DNA of 64,000 nt from Nostoc sp. JL33. Its GTDB lineage: Bacteria > Cyanobacteriota > Cyanobacteriia > Cyanobacteriales > Nostocaceae. Location: the NCBI RefSeq assembly GCF_017114985.1, contig NZ_JABXKP010000049.1:1-64000 (forward strand). The letters run 5' to 3'. Positions 8,550 through 18,291 of this stretch are shown piece by piece; position 1 is the stretch's first letter; each line of letters begins with the position of its first letter. The notes beneath the pieces are model-generated. The model was not told the DNA's origin and ran no database searches. It saw only the letters and a program-made list of their open reading frames with translations. Made by a program: the position numbers and the translations under genes.

Positions 8550-9629
8550 CTAGCTAGCTAAACCAGTCAAACTCCGAAAACGCCCATTCTGAGAAAATCG
8601 TTCTTTTATTATTTGTTGATAAACTGCTTCATAGCCATCAGTCATGTGCTCAATGCTGAAAAGGTTTTCGACATGCTGACGACAGGCATAGCGGTCTAAC
8701 TCTATTACCCGATCAATGGCACTGATGCACTCTTGAGTATTATTGCAGAGGAAACCCGTTTTGCCGTGGGCAATTACCTCCTCAGTAGACCCCAATTTCA
8801 TCGCAATCACTGGCGTACCCGAAGCCATTGATTCAATCATCACCAACCCAAAGGGTTCTCGCCAAGTGATGGGGAACAGAGTTGCTACTGCACCTCCCAT
8901 CAGAGCATTTTTTTGAGCATGGTTGGCTTCACCCAAATACTCAATTTGCTTCCCGTCAATATGCGGTTTAATTTCCTTCTCAAAGTATTCCACATCAACG
9001 GCATCCACCTTACCTGCCATTTTCAAATGCCAACCAGCAACTTTTGCAATTTCTATTGCTAAATGCACTCCCTTCTCTGGAGACATCCGACCTAAAAAGG
9101 CCAGGTAGGGCGGATCTTCTGGTTGGGAATGAAACTTATAACTGCTGACATCAATCCCGTTGTAGACCGTTGCTATAGAGTTCAACCCTAACCTTGGTTC
9201 TCGTTGTGCATTGGAAATATTGACGTAGGGTTGTTTTTTACCAAAACTAAACATCTTTTCGTTGTCAGGGGTAAAAATACCGTGCAACGTGTGAACCGTA
9301 GGGGTTGTGACAAGATTCGCGTAAGCCAGTGCCCCATGCCCGATATGGGAGTGAATAATATCAAACTCTTCTGCGCGTTCATACACCGAAGCTAAATTTA
9401 GCATCTCGTAAATGCCGTAATCTTTGATAGTCGGATCGAGTCTGAGGGCACGGGGATGAACTGACGTTAGTGTTGCCAGACTAATAGAATCTCCCGATGC
9501 AAATAAAGTTACTTCATGTCCGCGTCGGACTAATTCATCGGTCAATAACCCAACTACTAACTCTATACCACCATAAGCTGGAGGTGGAACTCTCTCCCAC
9601 AAGGGAGCTACTTGAGCAATTCGCATCAC
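8550..9629 (-). CDS. glycosyltransferase family 4 (GT-B fold)
   Basis: A 359-residue GT-B enzyme. The N-terminus has the acceptor-domain strand RIAQVAPLWERVPPPAYGG, with the P-x-Y-G-G-I-E glycine loop common in GT4 proteins of this type, and the C-terminal half has LGRMSPEKGVHLAI and the catalytic E-x7-E in EPFGLVMIESMASGTPVIA. It transfers a sugar from a nucleotide donor; acceptor and donor are not visible. The protein is cytosolic or peripheral to the membrane. It is transcribed alone, with a 940 bp gap upstream and a convergent PLD gene downstream. The start at 9629 opens with MMRIAQVAP; the second methionine is equally possible. Confidence 0.9.
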   Translation of the reverse strand: MMRIAQVAPLWERVPPPAYGGIELVVGLLTDELVRRGHEVTLFASGDSISLATLTSVHPRALRLDPTIKDYGIYEMLNLASVYERAEEFDIIHSHIGHGALAYANLVTTPTVHTLHGIFTPDNEKMFSFGKKQPYVNISNAQREPRLGLNSIATVYNGIDVSSYKFHSQPEDPPYLAFLGRMSPEKGVHLAIEIAKVAGWHLKMAGKVDAVDVEYFEKEIKPHIDGKQIEYLGEANHAQKNALMGGAVATLFPITWREPFGLVMIESMASGTPVIAMKLGSTEEVIAHGKTGFLCNNTQECISAIDRVIELDRYACRQHVENLFSIEHMTDGYEAVYQQIIKERFSQNGRFRSLTGLAS

Positions 9630-10569
9630 AAACCTCCTAACAAATTAAAAATTGAATTAGAAGTTCTTTCTTTCTGTTGTTGTAGTGCTTGGAATTGATT
9701 TACTTTACATCAGAAAGTGACTTCAGATACTAAACTTATTTACAATTCCTCTCAAATCTTATGCTCTTTTTTCTATATTTTTCGTCTATCATAGTACGGA
9801 AGTTACCCACTCCTAAAGAGGTAAATACATTCTAATTTATTAATTTTTGTGTAATTTTGTGCAATTTTAAATACAGATTATTTTCTAAATAGTAACTTTA
9901 TAAATCGTCAAAATCTAAGCTAAATGATGATATTGGGCGAAAAAGCTCTACTATCGCCTGTCAATTATTTTATTTTCAAATGTTAATTAAAGAATAAACT
10001 GCGTAGACACTCTTTGGGCGGCTTTCCGTACTTAAAAGATAATCCGTAGCTGCCCAATGGGTAAATTTTCCTAAAGGAGGTAGTTTAAAATCAGAAGCGG
10101 CAAAGTTTTATGAGAAATTCTATCCAAATTCTTAACGTTAACAATCAATTCCATCCCTGCTAACCTTAAGAGCAATGGGGAGATCACAAGAATTCATAGC
10201 GCTTTTCAGTTGAGTCCAATAATGAATTCCTTTATAACCTCTTATCTCTGTGTTCTCTGCGCCTAATAAGGTTGAATAAATTACTTTACAACCGCAGACT
10301 CCCACAGGAAAACACTTACGTGGGCGGGTTTACCGACTTCCCTGCGGGGAAGCAACTGGCATCAAAGTGTCCGTGGCGCCCAGAGAAAAAAAGATTTTAC
10401 ATCTGTCGCCAGATAGCTTAAGACCCGGATACCAAGAGACTTTCAAGCCTGTTAAGAGTCCCCTGCTATACAAGTCACCTTGAAAGGGCTAGAGAAGAGA
10501 GTCAAAATATTGACTTATTACATTAAATATGATATTTTGTGTTGCTACCAATAAAAATCGAATATAAAC
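9630..10569. other. 940 bp intergenic region without a gene
   Basis: No reading frame with protein-like composition was found. The left half is AT-rich. Around 10240-10262 there is a copy of the common repeat containing CTCTGTGTTCTCTGCG, whose complement appears near 50820-50845. Bases 10310-10380 are GC-rich and partly palindromic. There is no sign of potA, potB or potD remnants next to the potC-type gene that follows. Confidence 0.5.
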
Positions 10570-11379
10570 GTGAATATCTCTCCATCTCTCAAAAAACCGC
10601 GTGTCTCATGGCAGGCGGTTTTCTCACTGCTGATATTTGTGTTCATGTACCTGCCTATACTGGTACTTGGCTTTTATAGCTTCAATCAGTCGCCCTACAG
10701 TGCAACTTGGCAAGGATTCACTCTCGATTGGTATGGCAAGTTGTTCAGTGACGATCGCATTTTATCAGCTTTCCAAAACAGTATGATAGTTGCTGGTTTT
10801 GCAGTGGGAATTTCAGCAGTGCTGGGAACTTTGATGGCGGTTGGGTTGGCGCGTTACGAATTTCCGCTTAAGAAATTGTATCTGGGTGTTGCTTACCTAC
10901 CATTGATTATTCCCGATATTGCGATCGCAGTGGCTACCCTAGTATGTTTAGCGGCCTTTGCAATACCTTTAAGTTTGTGGACGATAGTTGCAGCCCATGT
11001 GGTATTTTGTTTGGCCTATGTTGGACTTGTGGTTGCTTCCCGGCTTACCAATTTAGATCCCCACTTAGAAGAAGCAGCACTAGATTTAGGCGCTACACCA
11101 ACGCAAGCTTTCATCAAAGTATTGCTACCTCAATTAATGCCTGGTATTGTAGCTGGTTGTCTCTTGGCTTTTGTTCTCAGCTTAGATGACTTTCTCATTG
11201 CGAGTTTTACTGCTGGTAGCGGTTCTAACACCCTGCCAATGGAAATTTTTAGCCGCATTAGAACCGGAGTTAAACCTGATATTAATGCTCTGAGTGTGAT
11301 GCTAATTTCAGTATCTGCGATCGTTGCTTTGGTAGCTGAATTAATCCGCGCTTCTGGAGAGAATAAAGCTTTCAAATAA
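10570..11379 (+). CDS. potC: PotC-type ABC transporter permease (orphan)
   Basis: The 269-residue protein has six hydrophobic segments and the EAA loop that docks on the ATPase: EEAALDLGATPTQAFIKVLLPQLMPGI (key residues EEAA...G...P) near residue 177. The N-terminus (short basic segment, then a span ending VLGFYSFNQSP) is typical of the PotC half of spermidine/putrescine importers. The start codon is GTG at 10570. A working importer also needs PotA, PotB and PotD, but no neighbour on either side encodes one, so the gene is an orphan here and partners must be elsewhere or lost. Substrate assignment to polyamines is by family resemblance only. Confidence 0.82.
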   Translation: MNISPSLKKPRVSWQAVFSLLIFVFMYLPILVLGFYSFNQSPYSATWQGFTLDWYGKLFSDDRILSAFQNSMIVAGFAVGISAVLGTLMAVGLARYEFPLKKLYLGVAYLPLIIPDIAIAVATLVCLAAFAIPLSLWTIVAAHVVFCLAYVGLVVASRLTNLDPHLEEAALDLGATPTQAFIKVLLPQLMPGIVAGCLLAFVLSLDDFLIASFTAGSGSNTLPMEIFSRIRTGVKPDINALSVMLISVSAIVALVAELIRASGENKAFK

Positions 11380-11459
11380 TAGTCGCAATTGGCAATAAAA
11401 ATTACGGGTGATTTGGTTCTTTGCGAACTTTTTTGGATAGTGAACAACAGCTATATTAA

Positions 11460-11489
11460 AGGGTGCGTTACGGTTACGCCTAACGCACC
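11460..11489. repeat. dispersed hairpin repeat GGTGCGTTA
   Basis: The arms GGTGCGTTA and TAACGCACC surround a 10-base loop. Related copies occur near 20126-20156 (degenerate) and 59160-59193. It may end transcription of the permease gene, but no T-tract follows. The rest of 11380-11702 has no gene. Confidence 0.6.
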
Positions 11490-11702
11490 AATATCAGTTT
11501 AAATCCCCTTATCTAACTCTCTTGTCTACGAGACCGGAGGCGAAGAATTTTGAATGCGTGAATTGTTATTCATCCTTCTACCCTCGTGTGAAAGATAGTT
11601 TTAAGCACATGAATAAATTTCCGTGTTCGCTTCTCTACATAACCGTTTTCAATTAGATAATATTGGGGCTAACTTTGGAGAAGATGCTATTTCCCCCTCA
11701 TT

Positions 11703-13544
11703 ATGCAAATCTGCCAAAATCCCAATTGCTCAAATCCATTCAACTCTGATAGCAATAGATTTTGCGTGAGTTGCGGACAAAGCAACTTTGGCAAACTTCT
11801 CAGAAACCGTTACCGCGTATTGAGACTCTTAGGTGAAGGTGGGTTTAGTAGAACCTATGCTACAGAAGATGTAGACAGACTAAATGCGCCTTGCGTCATC
11901 AAACAATTTTTCCCACAATTTCAAGGAACAGGACAACGGACTAAAGCAGCAGAATTTTTTAAAGAAGAGGCTTTCCGGTTGTATGAACTGGGAGAAAATC
12001 ATACCCAAATTCCCAGATTACTAGCTTATTTTGAACAAGGTACTAGCTTGTATCTTGTGCAAGAATTTATTCAAGGAAAAACTCTCTTACAAGAAGTTTA
12101 CCAACAAATGTATGGTGAAAAACAAGTTTGGGAACTTTTAGCTGATTTATTGCCAGTTCTAGAATTTATTCATACTCATAATGTTATTCATCGCGATATC
12201 AAACCAGAAAATATTATCCGCCGTGCAAGTGATGAAAAACCCGTCTTGATTGACTTTGGCGGTGCTAAACAGGTAACACAAACCAGTATAGGAAGACAAG
12301 CTACAGTAATTTATACCGTTGGTTATGCCCCAACTGAACAAATGGCTGGATTTGCTTGTCACGGCAGTGATTTGTATGCTTTGGGTGTAACTTGTGTGCG
12401 TCTTTTAACTCAATGTTTGCCTTTGCAGGATGTTTCTGGACAGATTCATGACCCTATTTATGATGCCATGAACGCTAAGTGGTTGTGGCGCGAACGGTTA
12501 CAGGAAAAAGGTATTACTATCAGCGACGAATTAGGAAAAATTTTAGATAAATTACTAAAACATCTACCTAGTGAAAGGTATCAAACAGCAGTAGAAGTTA
12601 TCAACGATTTGAAGTTTACAAGATCGAACATTCAACCTGTTGCCCTGAAAATTGTTTCGATGTCTCAACGCATATTACCGCCGCTACCAGAAAAAATAAT
12701 AGTACCATTACCCCCCTTAGAAACCTTTGAATTTGACGTAGTGACAGTAGACACAAGTGGTAGAGAAGTAAATCGCATGAGTTGTAATGCAAACTTCTTT
12801 GCTGAAGAATTGGGTAAGTCTGTCACATTAGAAATGGTATCGATTCCTGGTGGTACTTACATGATGGGTTCACCAGAGTTTGAAGGGGATGCTGACGAAC
12901 GTCCTCGACATAAAGTTACCGTTGAACCATTTTTTATGGGAAAATTTCCCGTAACTCAAGCACAGTGGAGAGTAGTAGCAGCTTTACCCAAAATCAAACA
13001 AGCTTTAAATCCCAATCCATCAAAATTCAAAGGTCTAGATAGACCAGTGGAAAATGTTTCTTGGTATGAGGCTGTAGAATTCTGTCTCAGGCTATCAGAA
13101 AAAACTGGACGCGACTATCGTTTACCGAGTGAAGCTGAATGGGAATATGCTTGTCGTGCTGGAACTACAACATCTTTTCACTTTGGCGAGACGATTACCT
13201 CTGAGTTAGTCAGTTGCACTATCGAACCAAAAAGCAAATTTCGTAAAGAAACAACAAACGTCGGTAGTTTTGAAGTCGCCAACGCCTTTGGATTGTACGA
13301 TATGCACGGGCTAGTTTGGGAATGGTGCGCTGATTCGTGGCACAACAATTACAACTATGCACCCTCAGATGGCACAGCTTGGGAAGTTGGCGGTGATATT
13401 CATCGCCGGGTGCTACGCGGTGGTTCTTGGAGTTTCAGTGCAGAACTTTGTCGCAGCGCCAGTCGTAGCTGGAATGAGTCAGACGGTGGACTGAGGATTT
13501 GTGGCTTTAGAGTAGTATTTTCTGTAGAGGATATTATTTATTAA
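11703..13544 (+). CDS. serine/threonine kinase fused to formylglycine-enzyme-like domain
   Basis: Three modules can be seen in 613 residues. A four-cysteine zinc ribbon (C4, C9, C21, C24) opens the protein. A Hanks-type kinase follows, with the glycine loop GEGGFSR at ~44-50, lysine K67, the catalytic HRDIKPEN at 163-170 and DFGG. From about residue 375 there is an FGE-sulfatase (SUMF1-like) domain: IPGGTYMMGSPEFEGDADERP at its start, RLPSEAEWEYACRAG in the middle, and RVLRGGSWSF near the end. The kinase would phosphorylate Ser/Thr targets; in such cyanobacterial fusions the C-terminal domain is usually taken as a sensory or binding module rather than an active formylglycine oxidase. ATG at 11703 is required for the first zinc cysteine. 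Confidence 0.92.
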   Translation: MQICQNPNCSNPFNSDSNRFCVSCGQSNFGKLLRNRYRVLRLLGEGGFSRTYATEDVDRLNAPCVIKQFFPQFQGTGQRTKAAEFFKEEAFRLYELGENHTQIPRLLAYFEQGTSLYLVQEFIQGKTLLQEVYQQMYGEKQVWELLADLLPVLEFIHTHNVIHRDIKPENIIRRASDEKPVLIDFGGAKQVTQTSIGRQATVIYTVGYAPTEQMAGFACHGSDLYALGVTCVRLLTQCLPLQDVSGQIHDPIYDAMNAKWLWRERLQEKGITISDELGKILDKLLKHLPSERYQTAVEVINDLKFTRSNIQPVALKIVSMSQRILPPLPEKIIVPLPPLETFEFDVVTVDTSGREVNRMSCNANFFAEELGKSVTLEMVSIPGGTYMMGSPEFEGDADERPRHKVTVEPFFMGKFPVTQAQWRVVAALPKIKQALNPNPSKFKGLDRPVENVSWYEAVEFCLRLSEKTGRDYRLPSEAEWEYACRAGTTTSFHFGETITSELVSCTIEPKSKFRKETTNVGSFEVANAFGLYDMHGLVWEWCADSWHNNYNYAPSDGTAWEVGGDIHRRVLRGGSWSFSAELCRSASRSWNESDGGLRICGFRVVFSVEDIIY

Positions 13545-14422
13545 TATAAAATATCTGCCCAGAGATATTGGTTCACCGTTCTTTGCCCTCTAGATTTGTC
13601 TTAATGCATAACTTGTTATATTCCAGATGTTCTGAACTGATCTTAGAAAGCTAAAAATTCCGTGTCCTCTGACTAACGAGGCGACATCTTCGATCTACAG
13701 TTATATCAAATGGATGAGTTAATTTGGGTCTTCAGTCCCTATTATGCTAATTATTAGCTTGTCGCCTCCCAAAGTCCTTTTCCTAAAGATTTAAGCCTAT
13801 TAAATGTGACATTAACAACTAATAGTGACCCAAAGGCTTGCCAGTAGTTTGTCCTGGATAATAATGCCGCAAATTAGCAAGCATAGGAGATGGTGAAGAA
13901 ACGTTAATTTTAGTTAATTTTAATGAAGGGGGCTTTTCGCATCTTGGGCTGATACCATTTCACTACTCCACACTCTAAACCCGCCCCGAAGTGGTTTGCC
14001 AAGGAAAAATGATTTCTAGCTAGCTTCCTTCCTGTAGGCGACAGTAAACCAGTCGCAAGTTAAGTTTTCTCCCACTTCCCAATGTTTGCTGTTAAACTTT
14101 TACTGAACATTTTTTTTACTTAATCTTAAGAAATAATTACTTAATCACTGGGAGATGGGAAAATCTATGAGAATACAGTAATAATTCAATTGCTAATTCT
14201 TCGCCTGCCCCCTTTTACTTACATTGTGTTGATACTACCTTTAGATTATCCTTTAATTGTAAATATGAGATAATACACTATATACTTGTTCATCATATAA
14301 TGCTTAGTATTACAGAGAAAACTCATCCAAGTTACCCGATTAACACTTTTGAGTAAAAATTGATAGGGTGGAATAACTGAATATTACTCAGACATTTTGA
14401 AAATTAGAAGTAGGATTTTTTA
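13545..14422. other. 878 bp intergenic region without a gene
   Basis: No convincing gene on either strand. The region is AT-rich toward the right end (14100-14400), consistent with promoter and leader sequence for the gene at 14423. No clear hairpin with a T-run was seen downstream of the kinase. Confidence 0.4.
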
Positions 14423-14926
14423 ATGATCAGCTTAAGTAATTCGGTAACCGGCACAGTTAGCAGCACAGCAGCCACTAAGAGGCTGGCAAGGGCGATGATG
14501 GTTTCTGGTGGGGAGTTTTCACTGTTATTAGCCTGTTGTAACTCTGTTCAAAAGCAGCAGCAAGTGCTGAATTTGTTAACAGAATTTTCATCAGCAGATA
14601 TCCACCAAGTCCATCTTTCACCTGCGGCTGACAAACTGTACACAGCTATTACAACTGAAATTGGTACTACTCAACCAGAAGCTTTGATGGTAAGGGGTTT
14701 AGAATCTGTAGTGGCGATTAACCAACTAATCATCAGTACCAATATCATGCGAGATGAGTTTCGGAAACAGTTTCGGTTTCCCTTGGTGTTGTGGGTCAAT
14801 GATGAAATTCTCTGCAAGCTAGTCTGGCTAGCGCCCGATTTCAAAGACTGGGCAGCCAGTACTATTAGATTTGATATACCTCACAATCAGTTCGTTGAAT
14901 CTGAACAACAAGCCATTAGCGCCTAA
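14423..14926 (+). CDS. isolated N-terminal domain of TPR-type signalling proteins
   Basis: The 167-residue protein resembles the N-terminal ATPase-like domain found at the head of long cyanobacterial proteins with tetratricopeptide repeats: a strand FSLLLACCNS, an alternating helix/strand layout, the segment PEALMVRGLESV (Walker-B-like position), then TNIMRDEFRKQFRFPLVLWVNDE and LVWLAPDFKDWA. In those larger proteins hundreds of residues of repeats follow; here the frame stops at 14926 and the downstream sequence shows no repeats. It is therefore either a stand-alone version or a truncated gene. No canonical P-loop is visible. The ATG at 14423 is the first in frame. Confidence 0.6.
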   Translation: MISLSNSVTGTVSSTAATKRLARAMMVSGGEFSLLLACCNSVQKQQQVLNLLTEFSSADIHQVHLSPAADKLYTAITTEIGTTQPEALMVRGLESVVAINQLIISTNIMRDEFRKQFRFPLVLWVNDEILCKLVWLAPDFKDWAASTIRFDIPHNQFVESEQQAISA

Positions 14927-15613
14927 TATTGTCTGGGATTACAAAATCTCAGCTACGGTTCTGCCCATTCTTTTCTGAAATTACTTTTATTAAGAATAAT
15001 TTAGAACTCAGCAGTCAGAATTCAGAATTGAATTCTGTAGACTGGATAATGAATATAATACGGTTCGGTTAAGAATATTTGTAGTTTGGTTGAGGAACGA
15101 AACCCAACAAACCCCTTGAAGAAGAATTCAGAAGTCAGAATTCAGGAGTCAGAATCAATCAGTCGGGGATTCAGACCCGCGACTGATTGAAGACCACCAA
15201 ATTTTCAATTTGGTGGGGGTGCAAAAACGCCGATTATTCATCCGCCAGTCGTACAGAATTCATTCTGAATTCTGACTCCTGACTCCTGAATTCTGTTCGA
15301 TAATAAGCTAATCGGCATTTAAGTTGCTCCCATCAGGGCGGGCTTTTCGGCCCACCCCACAAGATATTGAGAAAATTTTAATATGCTTTCTTAGATGTGT
15401 TTTAGCTTATGTTGGATTTCGTTCCTCCCGCAGGGTAACCCAACATTTATCATCCAGAATTTATATAAGGAACAAACAATTAGTACATCAGCGTCTATCT
15501 TTATATCTGTTTTAGAAGACAGATACTAAACTAATTCCAACTGGTGAAGGTCTGGAATTATGTGCTTTATTGTCCATTTGTAGTTGGATAGTATTTCTTA
15601 GTCCTATATTAGT
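14927..15613. repeat. repeat-filled intergenic region with large inverted repeat
   Basis: Arms related to CAGAATTCAGGAGTCAGA at about 15129-15155 and, inverted, 15262-15296 bracket ~105 bases. Inside are a stem AATCAGTCG/CGACTGATT and a 10 bp hairpin CCACCAAATT/AATTTGGTGG at 15194-15216. A half copy of the GGCGGGCTTTTCGGCCCACC element found as a hairpin at 57361 lies at 15336-15363, and a further dispersed repeat (TCCCGCAGGGTAACCCAACA) at about 15424-15446. No gene; a 63-codon frame at 15324 is repeat sequence. Confidence 0.6.
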
Positions 15614-16477
15614 ATGGAAATCATGCAGAAAAACTACTTTAACACCAATCAAGGGCGGATTTTCACTGCTTTGATTTTGACTGGAATTTTGTCTGTTGCG
15701 AGCAGTTCAATACTTGTGAAAGAGGCCACAGCTGCTTCTGCGGACTTCTCACTAGAAACAAGCAATGAAGTTCTTAAAGACAATGTTAAGCCAAACCGCT
15801 TGCCACGTCCAGTAGCTAACGCGGTACTGCGAGATTTAGCCCGCAGGCAGGGAATTTTAACCAGAGAACTGCAAATTATTGATTATAATCAACAGACTTG
15901 GCGCAATGGTTGCTTAGAACTGCCTCAACCTGATCAAGTCTGTAGCCAAGCGTTAGTTCCGGGTTGGCTGGTTGTGGTATCTAATGGCAAAGAAAAGTGG
16001 ATTTATCATACCAATCAAACAGGTTCCGCAGTCAGGCTGAATGAAAAAGCTAGCAACAATACACTGTCCCCTGTGCAAATTCCAGTAGGCGAGTTACCAC
16101 CATCGTTAGATAGAGATGTAGTATTTCGGCAAATCTCCAGTGGTGGTTTTGCTGGCAGAACCTACCAGACTATTTTACTCAAAGATGGCGGATTGACTCG
16201 TGTGCGGATTGGTGATGCCAATGATTCTGAGCGTAGTGTTCGCCGCGTTTCTGTGCAACAGGTGCAACAATTTCAGAGATTTTTAGAACGTTCTAAATTT
16301 AGTAAATTCCAGAATCTGAGTTACCCAGCCCCCAACGGATCTGCTGATTATATCACCTACACTCTCACCAGCCAACGGGGTACGGTTCAATACAACGATA
16401 TTTCTCAAAATAACCTGCCAAAGGATTTACAAGCAGCAGTCAAAGCCTGGAATGATCTTATAGCCAGCGCCAAATAA
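15614..16477 (+). CDS. exported protein of unknown function
   Basis: The N-terminus has a basic start, a hydrophobic core (FTALILTGILSVASSS) and an alanine-rich site ending ATAAS, which reads as a signal peptide cleaved near residue 42. The mature part contains RLPRPVANAVLRDLARRQGI followed by a conserved-looking NGCLELPQPDQVCSQALVPGWLVVV segment with two cysteines that could form a disulfide. I have seen this layout in cyanobacterial hypothetical proteins but cannot name a function. The start could be the ATG at 15614 or the one at 15623 three codons later. It lies 96 bp upstream of the glycosylhydrolase-like gene and may share its transcript. Confidence 0.65.
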   Translation: MEIMQKNYFNTNQGRIFTALILTGILSVASSSILVKEATAASADFSLETSNEVLKDNVKPNRLPRPVANAVLRDLARRQGILTRELQIIDYNQQTWRNGCLELPQPDQVCSQALVPGWLVVVSNGKEKWIYHTNQTGSAVRLNEKASNNTLSPVQIPVGELPPSLDRDVVFRQISSGGFAGRTYQTILLKDGGLTRVRIGDANDSERSVRRVSVQQVQQFQRFLERSKFSKFQNLSYPAPNGSADYITYTLTSQRGTVQYNDISQNNLPKDLQAAVKAWNDLIASAK

Positions 16478-16573
16478 TAAACCTCAGCGTGAATAGCGAT
16501 TGTTTTAGCGCTTACAATCGATACGATCGCTATTCATGCTGATTGTTCATAATTTGATTATGTCTGTAGCCAA

Positions 16574-17836
16574 ATGATAAAAAGGTTTGTAAAGTGGTGT
16601 GTTGAGTTTGCTTCTTGGTGGAATATTCGCCAAACCAGAAAGTCTCTTTTGTTTGCCGTTATCGTTACCTTGAGTGTGGTTGCTACGGTGATGCTATCAT
16701 TTCCATTGAACGCTCAAATTAATTTGCCGCCAACGCCAGCATCTGAGTTAAGGGGAGTATGGTTAACAAATATTGATAGTGATGTTTTATTTGAGCGCGA
16801 TCGCCTCAAGGGATCTTTGCAACGCCTTGACGAACTCAATTTTAACACGATATATCCGGCGGTTTGGAATTGGGGATATACATTGTATCCTAGCAAAGTT
16901 GCAGCCAAAGTTATCGGGCGATCGCTTGATCCCACACCCGGACTAAAAGGACGAGATATCCTCAAAGAAATTGTCGATGTGGGGCATCAAAAAGGGTTAA
17001 CAGTGATTCCCTGGTTTGAATTTGGCTTCATGGCACCAGCAGATTCTCTATTAGCTAAAAATCGCCCTCAATGGCTCACCAATCGCAGCGATGGAACTCG
17101 GATTCTCAAAGAAGGCAAACATAATCGCGTTTGGCTAAATCCCTTTCGCCCAGAAGTACAACAGTTCATCCAAGATTTAATCGTTGAAATTGTCAGAAAC
17201 TACAATATTGATGGTATTCAATTTGATGACCATTTTGGCTTACCATCAGAATTAGGTTACGATGCCTATACAGTGGCACTTTACAAAAAAGAACACCGTG
17301 GTCAAGCTCCCTCCAAAAACTTTCAAGATCCAGAATGGGTGAGATGGAGAGCTAACAAAATTACTGAGTTTATGAAACGGGTATTTAAAAGCATCAAAGC
17401 CACTAAAAAAGATTGCTTGGTTTCCGTTGCTCCGAATCCTCAACGTTTTTCCTACGACTTCTTTTTAGCAGACTGGCAAAAGTGGGAACGGCTGGGAATC
17501 ATTGAAGACTTAGTTTTGCAGATATATCGGGATGACTTGAATGTTTTTATCAGCGAATTAGAGTATCCAGAAGTGAAAGCAGCCAAGAGCCATATTCCAG
17601 TGAGTGTGGGCATTATGGCTGGGTTGAAAAATAAATCTGTACCAATCCAACAGATTCAGACACAAGTGCAAAAAGTCCGCGATCGCAATTTTGCGGGAGT
17701 CTCCTTCTTTTTCTATGAAACCCTCTGGAACATGAGCAAAGAAAAGCCCCAAGAGCGTCAAGCTGGCTTCCAGAAAATTTTCGCCACACCAACAACTTAC
17801 CCGAATTTGCTAGGAGGTTGGAAACCGTTCAGTTAA
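16574..17836 (+). CDS. glycosyl hydrolase-like 10 (GHL10/DUF187) exported protein
   Basis: After a hydrophobic segment at residues ~20-45 (signal anchor or signal peptide), the protein begins the GHL10 pattern at ELRGVWLTNIDSDVLF, continues with LNFNTIYPAVWNWGYTLYPS and the GLTVIPWFEFGF strand, and carries NIDGIQFDDHFG, whose acidic pair is the probable active-site region of this TIM-barrel family. Family members act on cell-wall or exopolysaccharide glycans outside the membrane; the substrate here is unknown. The full length of 420 is usual. The ATG at 16574 gives the basic N-terminus expected for export. Confidence 0.88.
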   Translation: MIKRFVKWCVEFASWWNIRQTRKSLLFAVIVTLSVVATVMLSFPLNAQINLPPTPASELRGVWLTNIDSDVLFERDRLKGSLQRLDELNFNTIYPAVWNWGYTLYPSKVAAKVIGRSLDPTPGLKGRDILKEIVDVGHQKGLTVIPWFEFGFMAPADSLLAKNRPQWLTNRSDGTRILKEGKHNRVWLNPFRPEVQQFIQDLIVEIVRNYNIDGIQFDDHFGLPSELGYDAYTVALYKKEHRGQAPSKNFQDPEWVRWRANKITEFMKRVFKSIKATKKDCLVSVAPNPQRFSYDFFLADWQKWERLGIIEDLVLQIYRDDLNVFISELEYPEVKAAKSHIPVSVGIMAGLKNKSVPIQQIQTQVQKVRDRNFAGVSFFFYETLWNMSKEKPQERQAGFQKIFATPTTYPNLLGGWKPFS

Positions 17837-17921
17837 TTTTCCTAGCAATCTGTCGGTGAACACATCGCTTAATTTTAAGTGATGCTTCACCGACAATCCC
17901 TTAAAAATCTGTCATGGGCTT

Positions 17922-18119
17922 TTAACTAGCTTGCTGTCCAAACCGTCTCTGTAAATCAGCCTCCGCTTCCTCAATTGTCATCGGAACCTGTTTTGGAGAT
18001 TGGGCGCGTCTTCTGTCGATGTAAATATGGAATGCTTCATCGTCGTTACGATGCTCCAAAATATAAGCTTTTAGCTGCTCTAAAGGCATTTGTTGAAAGT
18101 TAGGTTTTGTCATAACCAA
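17922..18119 (-). CDS. DUF6887-like small protein
   Basis: This 65-residue polypeptide has the form NFQQMPLEQLKAYILEHRNDDEAFHIYIDRR (key pieces: M-x-L-x-x-L-K-x-Y-x-L-x-H-R-x-D-D-E-A-F) followed by a short acidic helix ending DLQRRFGQ. That pattern is widespread in cyanobacteria as the second gene of a two-gene unit, annotated as DUF6887. It overlaps the end of the upstream DUF6888-like gene by ten bases. The compact pair with overlapping frames resembles toxin-antitoxin organisation, but no toxin activity is shown. Starts at 18119 or two codons later at the second methionine. Confidence 0.65.
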   Translation of the reverse strand: MVMTKPNFQQMPLEQLKAYILEHRNDDEAFHIYIDRRRAQSPKQVPMTIEEAEADLQRRFGQQAS

Positions 18120-18286
18120 AGAATTTCTCCAGTTGGTGTTACCTCAGCTTCGATTGAATTATTCGCCAAGATATAAATATTTCTGGTGCGCTCGTCCAAT
18201 CTTACAAGGTCTATTCGTTTATAAACCCTGGTAAGTTGGGCGCACACCCGAATTGCGGATATTGCTTGTTTAGGTGTTGGCTCCAT
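18110..18286 (-). CDS. DUF6888-like small protein
   Basis: A 58-residue protein starting MEPTPKQAISAIRVCAQLT, followed by VYKRIDLVRLDERTRNIYILA and a short EAEVTPTGE end. The V-R-x-D-E-R-T-x-N-I-x-I-L-A core matches the DUF6888 family seen next to DUF6887 in many cyanobacteria. The ATG at 18286 is preferred; a GTG at 18292 overlapping the upstream protease stop (TAGTG) is possible and would add two residues. Transcribed directly behind the membrane protease gene, so the three genes may be cotranscribed. Confidence 0.65.
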   Translation of the reverse strand: MEPTPKQAISAIRVCAQLTRVYKRIDLVRLDERTRNIYILANNSIEAEVTPTGEILWL

Positions 18287-18291
18287 AAACA

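Noticed and set aside
15160-15185. GGGATTCAGACCC as a tRNA T-arm
   Set aside because: No acceptor stem or anticodon arm can be built around it; it is part of a dispersed inverted repeat.
15324-15515. 63-codon open frame
   Set aside because: Starts in the GGCGGGCTTTTCGGCCC repeat and continues through the CCCGCAGGG repeat, so it is repeat-derived.
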